A DNA stretch of 64,000 bases, taken from contig OY970821.1 in assembly GCA_963853835.1 (NCBI GenBank), positions 52,282,646-52,346,645 of the forward strand. The letters are read 5' to 3'. This document shows, in pieces, positions 23,718-34,056 of this stretch. The stretch's first letter is position 1; each line of letters opens with the position of its first letter. A program made the position numbers and the translations under genes. Origin of the DNA: Calendula officinalis (Eukaryota; Streptophyta; Magnoliopsida; Asterales; Asteraceae). The notes below the pieces were generated by a model, which worked only from the letters and a program-made list of their open reading frames with translations, was not told the origin of the DNA and made no database searches.

Positions 23718-26267
23718 ATGTCTGGAAAGGGAGTACCCATCTTTGATGGAAAAGACTTCCATCAATGGAAGCTCAAAACTCAGTGGTATCTTGAATCTAT
23801 TCATCATGAGATGCTCACTGTGCTAAATGATGGTCCCATCATTCCACAAACTGTGGAACCTGTTGCTGCTACTGATGATGCTCCTGAGGGCATAAGATCT
23901 GTACCTAAACTAAAGCACAACTGGACTGATACTGACCGTCAGTTGTATGCTTTAGACTCCAGAGCTAAAGGGGTGATTGGTAATGCTGTTACCAAAGAGA
24001 TACTTAATGCAATTATGAAATTGCCAACACCAAAGGCTATGTGGGATAGCCTATCAGTCACCTATGAAGGTACAGCAAAGGTGAAGTTGCAAAGAAAAAG
24101 CAACATGAGAAGGAAATATGAAAATTTCTTTTCAACTCCAAATGAAGACATCACCACTCTCTATAACAGGTTCAATACTGTTATCCATGATTTAATCAGT
24201 GTAGGCATTGTGAAAGAGGAAGGAGAGCTTGTTCAAAAGTTCCTGAATAGTCTTCCTCAACAATTTCTTGACATGACAAACTCTGTCAATGCTGCTAACA
24301 ACATTGAGTCATACACTCTTCAAACTTTGTATGGTCTAATGCTGAATCATGAGGAGAATAATGCTGCAAGACTGATCAACTGGAAGAAAACTGACAAGTC
24401 TTCCACTGGTATGGCTCTAGTTGTGCAACAGGCTTATACTGTAACTGAGCCAGATGAACCAGAAGTTGATCTTGCTGATACTGAGGCAGAAGAGCTTGAA
24501 ACTCAAATGGCTCTCATGTCTATGAAGCTGGATCAGTTGAAGACGAAGAGGCTTGGTGTTAGCTCTTCTAATACTGACCCAAGATCAGGTCTGTGCTATA
24601 GGTGTGGAAAGCCTGGACATATTGCTGCAAATTGTCATACTAAGTCTTCTGAGACTGACCAAAATGACAAGATTGCATACCGAGCAAAAAGATATAGAGA
24701 CAAATATGTCAAGCTGAAGAATTGGAGCAAGGGAAAGAGGGCAGAAGGAAATGGAGCACCTCATCAAGCACTTTACTCAGAAGCCTGGATGGATGAAGAG
24801 TTAAGTGATGATGAAGAAGAGATTGAGAATAAAGCCTTTATGGCTTTCACTGAAGATGATTTGAAGAGTTCCTTTGAAAAGGATATCAAAGAGGCTGAGA
24901 GGATGAGTGTTCATACTGATTGGGATTCCACTCAGTTGTACAAGGTAAGTTCCTTTCAAACTTATTCAGTGAATGAAAAAACCAAGATTTTTGAGTATAT
25001 GCTTGTTGATCTTAAAACTTCTGTACAAAAAGAAAAAGCTTTAAAATTAACAATTAAAGAACTTGAAAGGGTAAATAATGAAAACTTGGATAAATTAGCA
25101 AAATATAAAGATTTAGAACTAAACTTTTCAGATTTAAAAGACATTAACCAAAGATTAGCTGATAAAGCTCATTTACACAAACTTGAAAAAGAGAAACTTG
25201 AAAAACAGTGTAAATCTTGGGGAAATGCTTCAATAAAATTAAATAAATGTTTAAATGAACAATTTCCAGAAAATGTAAGGGCTGCACTTGGTGTTGACCC
25301 TCAATTTAAAAACAGGAACAATTTTGCTGATTTATTTGAAGAGTTTTCTACTATGAACCCTATTAACTTTGTAAAAGCTAAATCTTTATGTGAAGTTGGA
25401 TGTCAAACTGAGTCAGATGATGAAGAAAATGAAATTTTAGAAAAACCTATTGGTCCTTCCATCTGCTCAAAGTGCTATACTGAGCTACAAGAACTCAGTA
25501 TTGAATTTCAAATAACAGAAATTTCTGAAACCGAGCTTCCAATAGTTCAGTATGACACTTCTGCTGTTCCACCTTTTGAATTATTATTTAATACAACAAC
25601 TTTTGAATTATGTAATGATAATAAGACAACTTCTATCTCACATGTTTCATCAAATACAGAAGTTGCAGGAACAGAAACATTATATACTGAGACATCTAAA
25701 GAACCTGTTAAAGTTGTTCCTTCAAAACATGATAAACAAAAGACAACTTCAACTAGGTCTTTGGTTGGCAAAGACAAGAAGTCTACCACTAATAATATTA
25801 GAAAGACTTCTCTGCCAAATAAAAATAAGCAACCAGATCCTCCATCTCCTAAACCAGTTAAAAACAATGTTAATACATCTATTAGAAATAACAAAATTAA
25901 CATTTTAAAAACACTTGGTGATCAGGTCAAATCTTTAAGTAAACAATTTGCAAAACTCGTTCATACTGACCTACCAAAAGTGAAACATTTTTCTAAAATA
26001 CCATATGAAAATATGTTTAGAAATAGACCTAGAAAATGTTATAGATGTCATCATACTGGTCATAATGGAGATGAATGCTGGACTGATCTCTCAAGTCCTA
26101 GGTACTCAGTACCAAAGAAAAGGAGAGAAACTAAGTCAGTATCACCAAAGAAAACTTCTAAAGTTACCCCTGAAGTGATACCGACCTCTCCACATAAAGA
26201 GATCAAGTCAAATTGTGTTTATCCCACCAAAGGTCCCATTCAAAAATGGGTTCCTAAAAAGAACTAA
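23718..26267 (+). CDS. gag: A gag, large Sirevirus-type Gag
   Basis: Gag packages the genomic RNA into particles. The ORF is open for 857 codons from a TTG at 23694; the first ATG in frame is 23718, which I use. The TTG sits where a start would be expected, so loss of the original ATG is possible. Numbering from 23694: N-terminal retrotransposon gag/UBN2-like region with FDGKDFHQWKLKTQWYLES (residues about 18-36); CCHC knuckle CYRCGKPGHIAANC (301-314); acidic linker; Lys/Glu-rich coiled coil (about 440-510); second knuckle CYRCHHTGHNGDEC (782-795); C-terminus ending KWVPKKN. Two knuckles and a long coiled-coil tail fit Sirevirus Gag. The degenerate gag of X has the same layout. Pol is in another frame. 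Confidence 0.9.
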   Translation: MSGKGVPIFDGKDFHQWKLKTQWYLESIHHEMLTVLNDGPIIPQTVEPVAATDDAPEGIRSVPKLKHNWTDTDRQLYALDSRAKGVIGNAVTKEILNAIMKLPTPKAMWDSLSVTYEGTAKVKLQRKSNMRRKYENFFSTPNEDITTLYNRFNTVIHDLISVGIVKEEGELVQKFLNSLPQQFLDMTNSVNAANNIESYTLQTLYGLMLNHEENNAARLINWKKTDKSSTGMALVVQQAYTVTEPDEPEVDLADTEAEELETQMALMSMKLDQLKTKRLGVSSSNTDPRSGLCYRCGKPGHIAANCHTKSSETDQNDKIAYRAKRYRDKYVKLKNWSKGKRAEGNGAPHQALYSEAWMDEELSDDEEEIENKAFMAFTEDDLKSSFEKDIKEAERMSVHTDWDSTQLYKVSSFQTYSVNEKTKIFEYMLVDLKTSVQKEKALKLTIKELERVNNENLDKLAKYKDLELNFSDLKDINQRLADKAHLHKLEKEKLEKQCKSWGNASIKLNKCLNEQFPENVRAALGVDPQFKNRNNFADLFEEFSTMNPINFVKAKSLCEVGCQTESDDEENEILEKPIGPSICSKCYTELQELSIEFQITEISETELPIVQYDTSAVPPFELLFNTTTFELCNDNKTTSISHVSSNTEVAGTETLYTETSKEPVKVVPSKHDKQKTTSTRSLVGKDKKSTTNNIRKTSLPNKNKQPDPPSPKPVKNNVNTSIRNNKINILKTLGDQVKSLSKQFAKLVHTDLPKVKHFSKIPYENMFRNRPRKCYRCHHTGHNGDECWTDLSSPRYSVPKKRRETKSVSPKKTSKVTPEVIPTSPHKEIKSNCVYPTKGPIQKWVPKKN

Positions 26268-26275
26268 CTCTTATT

Positions 26276-28051
26276 TTGTGTCTTGTGCAGGATGACAGAA
26301 AGTGGTACTTAGATAGTGGCTGCTCAAGACACATGACAGGCAGTATGGAATACCTTCTCAATTATACTCCAGAAAAGGGTCCTTCTGTCAAGTTTGGAGA
26401 TGACTCGGTGGGAAAGACAAGAGGTTATGGTGTGATCAAGGCAGGCAACATAACTTTTAAAAGAGTTGCCTATGTAGAGGGTCTAAAACACAATCTGCTC
26501 AGTATCAGCCAGATGTGTGATGATGACAATGAAGCTCGATTCAGAAAGGTTGCAGGAATCATATACAATGATAAAGGGCAGCCTGTACTCATTGCTAGAA
26601 GAGAAAAAGACGTATATGTGGTCAACCTATCTGAAATAGACCCAACTATTCGAGCATGCCTGCTTTCTAAAGTCAAGCCAGAATTACATTGGCTATGGCA
26701 CAAGAAACTCTCTCACATAAATTTTAGAAATATCAATGAGCTCAGTATGAAGAAACTGGTGAGAGGATTGCCCACAATTACTTACTCAAAAGATAAGTTA
26801 TGCTCAGCATGTGAAATGGGCAAGCAGAAGAAGAGTTCATTCAAATCTAAAGTCAATCATTCCATCAATGAACCTCTTACTATGATACATATGGATCTTT
26901 TTGGCCCCATCAGCACACCATCTTTGGCCAAAAAGATCTATACTCTAGTCTTAGTTGATGAATTTTCAAGATATACTTGGGTCATCTTCCTCAAGACTAA
27001 GTCAGATGCAACAACAGAAATCATTGCCTTTATAAAAAGAGAGGAACTTCAAAAAGGCAATAAGGTCAAGCAACTTAGAAGTGACCATGGTACTGAGTTT
27101 AAGAACTCAGTATTAGCAGATTTCTGTGAAGAAAAAGGAATCATTCAAAACTTTTCTGCAGCCTACACACCACAACAAAATGGTGTTGTAGAAAGAAAGA
27201 ACAGAACACTGATTGAAGCTGCAAGAACTTTACTATGCCATGCTGGACTGGCACTGAGTTTCTGGGCTGAAGCTGTAAACTGTGCAAACTTCACTCAGAA
27301 TAGAGCCACTATAGTCCAAAGACATCTGAAGACTCCATATGAGTTATACAATGGCAAGATTCCTAATGTGGAATATTTCCACATCTTTGGGAGTAAATGT
27401 TTTGTACTCAGTACAAAACAAAATCTCAATAAATTTGCTCCCAAAGCAAATGAAGGTGTGTTCATGGGCTACTCTCCACACTCTAAAGCTTTCAGAGTGT
27501 ATATCATCTCAACCAAGATGATTGTAGAATCCATTCATGTCACATTCGATGAAGATCAGAATGAGCATTCTACCTCAGCAAGTGAAGACATAAGTGGCAT
27601 AGATATTCTATGTAATCCAGAACACTCCATTGCTGAACAGCCTAAGTTTCATCCACACTTTATTCCTAATAAGTTTAATGAAACTGATCAAGTTCAAACT
27701 CAGTATCACTCAAATGAGACTAATACTGAGGTTCCCATATCAGAGGACCTCCATACTGAGTTTCCAACTAATGATCTGAACCACTCTATTTATGAAGAAG
27801 GTGAAACATCCAACACTTCACAAGAATCCACTTCAACTCTGCAAAATGAAGATGAACAGCAACCCGCACTGTCTAATACTGATCAGAATTCCACTCAGTA
27901 TCAGACAGACAACACACCAAATCAACAAGATATTGTTGATCCTATTTCAAATGCTCCCTTAGGAAACAATTTAAGGGAACACAGAGACCATCCACACTCA
28001 AACATTATTGGTCCTATTGAAGAAGGTGTCCAAACAAGAAGAAAATTATAA
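26276..28051 (+). pseudogene. pol: A pol, protease and integrase part, ended by a nonsense codon
   Basis: No ATG opens this frame; it runs -1 relative to gag and overlaps the gag stop. Residues are counted from 26276. The protease motif WYLDSGCSRHMTG has its catalytic Asp at 13. The pre-integrase HHCC zinc region runs WHKKLSH to CSACEMGKQKKSSF. The integrase triad is Asp207 (HMDLFG), Asp270 (RSDHGTEF) and Glu306 (VVERKN), with 35 residues between the last two, as expected for DD35E. An acidic, Ser/Thr-rich linker follows and a TAA at 28049-28051 breaks the frame. The same frame stays open through RT, so this is a single point change. Confidence 0.92.
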
Positions 28052-29631
28052 TTTCCAACCCAAGCAACTGCAAACTTTTGTTTCTTCTCAAGTTTTCTAT
28101 CTACCATTGAACCAAAGAAAGCTGATGAAGCTTTATTAGATGAAGATTGGGTAGAGGCTATGCAAGAAGAGCTCACAGAGTTTGAAAGAAACAAAGTTTG
28201 GAACTTAGTACCACCTCCTTCTGGCAAAACTATTATTGGTACTAAGTGGGTGTTCAGAAACAAGATGGACAGGGATGGTATTGTCATCAGAAACAAAGCA
28301 AGGTTAGTTGCTCAAGGTTACATGCAAGAAGAAGGCATTGACTATGATGAAACTTTTGCACCAGTTGCAAGAATAGAAGCTATTAGGTTGTATCTTGCAT
28401 ATGCAGCCTTTAAGAATTTCAAAGTTTATCAGATGGATGTCAAAAGTGCTTTTCTAAATGGAAAACTACAAGAAGAAGTTTATGTTAAACAACCTCCAGG
28501 TTTTGTTGATCCCAAATTTCCTCATTATGTTTTCAAGCTTGATAAAGCTCTATATGGGCTCAAACAAGCTCCACGAGCCTGGTATGACACCTTGTCTGAG
28601 TATCTTATTGAAAATAAGTTTACAAGAGGTAAAATTGATAAAACATTATTTTCAAAAAGGAAAGGTTCTGACATCTTACTCATTCAGATATATGTAGATG
28701 ATATTATCTTTGGTTCCACTGACAAGTCAATGTGTGACTGGTTTGCTAAGATAATGTCAACTCAGTATCAGATGAGTATGATGGGAGAACTTACTTACTT
28801 TCTTGGTTTACAAGTTGAACAAAAGCCTGATGGCACTTTTATAAATGAAAGTAAGTATGTGCATGACATGTTAAAGAAATACAAATTTGAAAATTTATCT
28901 TCCATGCACACTCCTATGGGTACTCAGGATAAGATAAGTAAGGATGAAACTGGTAAACCAGTATGTCAATCCACATACCGAGGTATGATTGGTTCCTTAC
29001 TTTACTTAACTGCTAGTAGGCCTGATATCATGTTTGCCACATGTTTGTGTGCTCGGTATCAGGCTGATCCTAAAGAATCACACATGAAAGCAGTTAAGCG
29101 CATCTTTAGATATCTTACAGGTACTCCTAACCTGGGTCTTTGGTATCCCAAAGACTCAAACTTTGACCTTGAAGGGTACACAGATGCAGATTTTGCAGGT
29201 TGTAGATTGGACAGAAAGAGCACAAGTGGAGGATGTCAATTCCTAGGTGGAAGACTAGTTGGCTGGTCATCCAAGAAACAGAATTCGGTAGCAACTTCCA
29301 CAGCAGAAGCAGAATATGTTGCTGCAGGAAGTTGTTGTGCTCAATTATTATGGATGCAGTATCAACTCTTAGACTATGGGTTCAACTTTCATAAGACTCC
29401 TATTCATTGTGATAACAAGAGTGCTATTGCTATCACAGAGAACCCAGTCTATCACTCCAAAACAAGCATATTGATATCAGACACCACTTTATTCGAGATA
29501 ATGTGGAAAAAGGTAAGGTTGAAGTAGATTATGTACCAACAAATGAACAATTGGCAGATGTGTTTACTAAACCTCTTCCTGAGGAAAGGTTTATGTATTT
29601 ACTAGGGCAATTAGGTATGTTGAATCCTTAA
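28052..29631 (+). pseudogene. pol: A pol, reverse transcriptase and RNase H part, frameshifted near the end
   Basis: The frame is continuous with the integrase part. Numbered from the ATG at 28160, RT shows GTKWVFRNKMD, ARLVAQGYMQEEGIDY, DVKSAFLNG and the catalytic YVDD at 178-181. RNase H shows TDADFAG, STAEAEYVAA and HCDNKSA. A one-base deletion near 29461-29466 throws the frame after the NPVYHSK motif; the correct frame runs on to a stop at 29629-29631. RT copies the RNA and RNase H removes it in the particle. Confidence 0.92.
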
Positions 29632-30095
29632 TCTTTATTAAATTTCTTTAAAACTGAGCGCTCAGTATCACTCATGTTGATACTGACCACTCAGTATCAC
29701 TAGTCTGTTATCATCAAAATTTAAAATTTTTTATTTTTTATTAATTTCAAGAGTAAATTAATTGCTTTTATATTTTTTAAAAATTTTTTAAAATTAAATT
29801 TTTTTTTTAACTCGGTATTGGGGTATGACGGCTCTTACACCGAGCTTAATCCTCATACTGCTCAAACGGTAACCTTTCTTAATAAGAAAGTTACCGTTGG
29901 CAGAGGATAAGGCAGTCAAATCAGCCGTTTTTACTTCCCAATACCTTAATTATCTTTCAAATCTCCTATAAATAACCGTTTATTTTTACTTCAAATTTTG
30001 TTAACTGTTATTTCTTTCTTTCATTTTCAATTCTCTCTGCGATTAACGATTTCACTTTCTCTTAGCAAGCAAATTCTTTCAAATCAAAATCACAG
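29632..30095 (+). promoter_or_regulatory. pol-ORF3 intergenic region with promoter-like features
   Basis: Two dyads lie at 29652-29700: ACTGAGCGCTCAGT, and GATACTGA-CCAC-TCAGTATC. A near-perfect hairpin follows at 29866-29897, then CTATAAATAA around 29967-29976. That TATA box lies about 120 bp before the ORF3 start, as for a core promoter with a leader. The same dyad family as the LTR enhancer suggests a second, internal promoter; this is inference. Confidence 0.5.
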
Positions 30096-31499
30096 ATGGC
30101 GAATTACACTTTTGTTGCTCCAGAAGTTCAATCGGAAATCCAATTCCGAAATAATGAAGTACCCAGGTTTGCGAGGAACAACATCACAGCAAATTTCAAT
30201 ATTCCTCAAGCCTGGGCATGCCAAGAATTCACGAACATCGTGACTTTTATGAAGCATTGCCCAATTGCTCGTGCACTGACATTATCTCCTCGAGCAATTT
30301 ACCCAGAAATGTTATGCGAGTTTTGGTACTCTGCCACACTCGATTCTCCAGATATGATTGCTGGATGGGTAATTAGGGATCAAAGGAGAGCTTTTGTTTC
30401 TACTGCAATCATTCGTGAAGCACTGAGACTTCCCGCCCAAGCTCAGTATGACCCATTTGTTGATAGATCAGAGGCACGCTCTGTACTGCCTTTTCTGGGT
30501 CGAAGAGGAACAACGGGCACAATCAAAAGAAATGAATTTGGTCCTATGTGGGGTATTCTCATCACAACAATAATTCGATGTATGACCCACAAGACGGGAG
30601 CTTTGGACCAAATAAACGAATTTGGGATGCAAATAGTACATGCTCTGTACTATGGAAGAAATATTGATTTTGCTCGCCTAATTTTCAATGAATTAGCTAC
30701 TCTGGTCCGAGCAAACACAAGGGAATGCAATGTCCCTTTCTGCAGATTTCTATCACTCATCTTTCAACACTCAATGCCCACACACATTTATGATGATTTT
30801 CATAGTCCAAGAGCTGATCTTCCTCCGCTTAGTGAGAAGATTTTCTTTTATAGGCCAAGAGAAGGAGAACCTCTTCTAAGTCCTCCTATGTGGGCCATTG
30901 TTCAAGAACACATTGATGATGTAGAAGACATGTCTGATACTGAGTCAGAAAATGATGATGATGATGATAATGATGATAATAGTGGTAATGGAGCACAGGC
31001 CGGTCAAGATATTGTGATGCAGGATGTTCCACAAGTTCAAGAATCGACTCAACAACATATCTCTCCACCTGCACAGGTTCCTGATGCTCCTCATATTGCA
31101 ACAACTTTTGATACTGAGTCCTCAGAAGACACACCACTGGTCCTTCAAAGAAGAAGAAGAAATGTTTCTCCTATCATTATGGGCAACTTATCATCTGAGG
31201 AGGTGCAGCCTGCAAATGTTCCATCATTAACTGCATCTATTCAAGCCCAAAGCCTTGTTGCAGCCACCGCTGACCTTCCAGGTCCAGAACTAGCTCCAAC
31301 TGCTCAACCAATTGAGGAACCTCATGTTCCTCTTGATGTGGAGATTCAATATGCACAAACTACAATGGAAGGTGCTCAGCATGACAGAGAAGTCGGTATT
31401 GAAGATGTTGGTGCTGCACATCAACAAACACATGATCCTGCACCGACCTCTGCAGATGCTCGAAGGGAATCTGACAGAGTCTCAGGCATGAATTTCTAA
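30096..31499 (+). CDS. A ORF3, conserved accessory protein of unknown function
   Basis: 467 codons, intact from an ATG 120 bp after a TATA-like site. The N-terminal 270 residues are a globular domain. Features are FWYSATLDSPDMI, GWVIRDQRRAFVSTAIIREAL, MWGILITTIIRCMTHKTGALD, NIDFARLIFNELA, and VPFCRFLSLIFQHSM. The C-terminal part is acidic (a DDDDDNDD run near residues 285-300) and low complexity. ORF3 of X is homologous over the KTG, iDF..lIF and RFLSLIF positions. No signal peptide or convincing transmembrane segment is seen, so an envelope role is not supported. From memory, plant databases label similar domains 'putative plant transposon protein'. It occupies the 3' position of Sirevirus env-like genes. 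Confidence 0.8.
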   Translation: MANYTFVAPEVQSEIQFRNNEVPRFARNNITANFNIPQAWACQEFTNIVTFMKHCPIARALTLSPRAIYPEMLCEFWYSATLDSPDMIAGWVIRDQRRAFVSTAIIREALRLPAQAQYDPFVDRSEARSVLPFLGRRGTTGTIKRNEFGPMWGILITTIIRCMTHKTGALDQINEFGMQIVHALYYGRNIDFARLIFNELATLVRANTRECNVPFCRFLSLIFQHSMPTHIYDDFHSPRADLPPLSEKIFFYRPREGEPLLSPPMWAIVQEHIDDVEDMSDTESENDDDDDNDDNSGNGAQAGQDIVMQDVPQVQESTQQHISPPAQVPDAPHIATTFDTESSEDTPLVLQRRRRNVSPIIMGNLSSEEVQPANVPSLTASIQAQSLVAATADLPGPELAPTAQPIEEPHVPLDVEIQYAQTTMEGAQHDREVGIEDVGAAHQQTHDPAPTSADARRESDRVSGMNF

Positions 31500-32171
31500 A
31501 AAGCCCTTAAACTTCTATATATATATTTCATTCCCAAATTGAGACTAAGTATTGGCCAGTACCAACTCAATACTGACCAAAGTCTCAAACGATCTTTCAA
31601 TTATATATCCTTTTATGGCCAACATAGCTAGCCCACTGCTGCTATGCAAAATTCATATACTGAGCACACAAAATTGATCATTGTCAGTCTACAGTTGTCT
31701 CAACATTTAAAGAGACAATGGTGGTTGATGTCATACTGACACCCACTGGTGCTGCTTGAATCATGTCCAACTTATTTTTGAGTTGGGTAGCATCATTCAA
31801 GAAATGATCACAAACCTTTAAGCCACAAAATCCAAATATTTCCCATGGGGTTTAGCCACATTTCTGTTATCACTCTAATACCGAGTGATAAACATTGAAA
31901 ATATCAAGAAGCACATCCCAGGCTTCGAATTCCCACACCCAAACCTTTTAGTAAATGTGACTTATCCTATACTGAGCTACTTAAATTTTCACACTCACCT
32001 TTACTAAAATCTTCTTACACATGCTATGCACAAGGCCACAATATTTCATCCTATACCAGATGAAATACAGACTTCACAAACTCTGTTTATATGATTGTAG
32101 AATTAAACAACACCACAATTCTATTTGATAAACCTTTCATTCTAACCAGTTTTATATTTTTGTTTCTTTAG
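31500..32171 (+). other. spacer between ORF3 and ORF4 of A, possible intron
   Basis: 672 bp, AT-rich, with no ORF of note. Its right end TTTTGTTTCTTTAG (AG at 32170-32171) is a strong acceptor-like site just before the ORF4 frame. A donor is less clear; a GC-type donor at CAG/GCATGA near 31488 would keep the frame of ORF3 into ORF4. Confidence 0.4.
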
Positions 32172-32179
32172 CACCATCT

Positions 32180-33972
32180 GTGCAGGGCATTCAGGCATCT
32201 CAGGCTGCAGCAGATCAAGTGACTCTGCAAGCAATCATGCAGCACATTCTGGCCATCCAACAAACTCAAAATGTAATACTAGCCAGAATGGACAAGATGA
32301 GTGGTGAGATTGACTTAATAAAACAGTCAGTATCACTCCTTCAACAACCACAGCAGCCTCCACAAACTCCACCAGGTTCACATGGTGATCACAATGAAGA
32401 AGGAGAAGGAGAAGGAGGTGCTGGTGATACTGATGCTGCAACTGAGCCCATGCCCTCCCCTACTCTTGAACAACCTGAAGGGGACATGGGTGGTGATACT
32501 GATCCTCTTCCCTCCTCATCAAATGATAACAAAAGGGGGGAGAAGAGACAAAGAGATACTGAGGTTGATCAAACTGAGCCTTCTGCTCAGGGGGAGAAAA
32601 GAAGAAGATTGAATGAAGATCAACCTCCACAACAACAACATCAGCAAAGCCCTCATACTGAGCCATTTCGCATTCAGTATGAGAGAAGAAGACAAAGAAC
32701 AAGGTCAAAATTACAAGTTCAAGACCCACTTGAGCCATCTGCTCAGGGGAGACTCATACTGACCAACCACAACAAACTTTTGAAGAGAATAATTTACAAA
32801 TTGTGGTCTATAGGCCTTTCATCTGGCCTATTGCTGATGATGAAGATGAAGAACCAGATTTAGTAAACTATGCACTAAATCTGGTAGAACAAGAAAGTTC
32901 TTCATCATCATCCTCGGATGATGAAGAACCACAAAATCTGGTAATTAGAAGAAGGAGTTCCTTATCAAGAAGACCTATCAATGCTGTTCTCACTTCTTCT
33001 GAATCAAGTGAGGAATCTGCTCCTCTGGTAACAAGACAAAGAAGACCTGTTCTTACAAGGGACAGTGATACCGAGCAGGCTCCAAGACTGACTCCTCAGC
33101 AACTCTGGGCAGAACAAGAAAGATTTTTATATGAGCAAGAGTTGGGAGTCAAAACTGAACCAGAATCTGACCCAGATACTGATACTCCTGGTCCTTCACA
33201 TAGAATCTCAAGAAAGGGTCCAGACCATATTCAACACTATTGGAATATGGTTGCTGCTAGGACTCAGTATAAGGAACAAATAAAGGAGTTCTTGAGGACC
33301 AAAACATTTCAAAATGTAAGGGGGATACATTGGTTAAATCTGGATGTCAATAAAGTAAAAGTGAAGCTCAAAGAAGGAAGAATTACTATCACTTGTACTG
33401 GCTTAACCAGTCCCCCCATGAAGATATTTATTCATGATATTCAAAGAATTGGTCTTCAAGACTGGGTGAAGATCACAAGACTGATCAAAGAGCTTCCAAA
33501 GAAATCAACCTATGATCAAATAGTCTTGGATGAGATCTGTGCAGTAGCTGCAGTATGTTATGAGAAGGACTCACTTCATGAAATAGAGTACATAACACTC
33601 AGTGTGATGACTGAGGCTTACTCAAACAACAGACCAGAATGCCTTCATACATACAAGTATCTTAGAAAGTACCCTCTTCCTCCTAACCTTGTATTTCAGG
33701 ATCAAAAGATTGTCATATATCCAACTTCTGGATATATGTATACTGACTCAGAGGATAGAGAGTGCTTCATTTCTGAAGAAGATCTACCAAGAGCTCAAAT
33801 CAGTCACCTTGTTGGACTGAAATGGATGATCACCAAGAAAGAAGACTCTTGGTTCAGAAAGAAGATTGTTGCAGTACTGAATAGCAGAAGGGATGAACTC
33901 AAAAGCAGAGAAGAGTTTGTCCACATCAAACAAGAAGTCTTCTATGAGAATGAAGCCATCAACAGCAAATGA
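32180..33972 (+). pseudogene. A ORF4, accessory protein, one frameshift
   Basis: Two overlapping frames (32180-32863 and 32803-33972) form one long ORF broken by a one-base change in a G-run near 32745. There is no ATG at the left end (GTG at 32180), consistent with splicing from ORF3. The N-terminal part is a helix with heptad-like spacing (IMQHILAIQQTQNVILARMDKM), then Pro/Gln-rich, Glu-rich and basic tracts (EKRQRD, EKRRRLNED) that could be nuclear-localisation signals. The C-terminal 240 residues are a compact domain with GIHWLNLDVNKVKVKLKEG, IQRIGLQDWVKITRLIKEL and SEEDLPRAQISHLVGLKWM. Diverged relatives of the C-terminal end occur in X and Z. Function unknown. Confidence 0.7.
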
Positions 33973-34046
33973 AGAAAAAGATATTGTTACCTATGCTGTT
34001 GTAATTTTTGTTTATCTCTTTGTAAATTGTTTTGTTATCATTAGAT

Positions 34047-34055
34047 AGGGGGAGA
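34047..34055 (+). other. polypurine tract of A
   Basis: AGGGGGAGA directly before the 3' LTR. Confidence 0.93.
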
Positions 34056-34056
34056 T

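Noticed and set aside
26255..26276. Canonical -1 ribosomal slippery site at the gag end of A
   Set aside because: The bases before the stop do not form an X-XXY-YYZ heptamer in the gag frame.
30096..31499. Classical retroviral-type envelope gene
   Set aside because: The position fits an env-like gene, but I see no signal peptide, convincing transmembrane helix or glycoprotein pattern; kept as an accessory ORF of unknown function.
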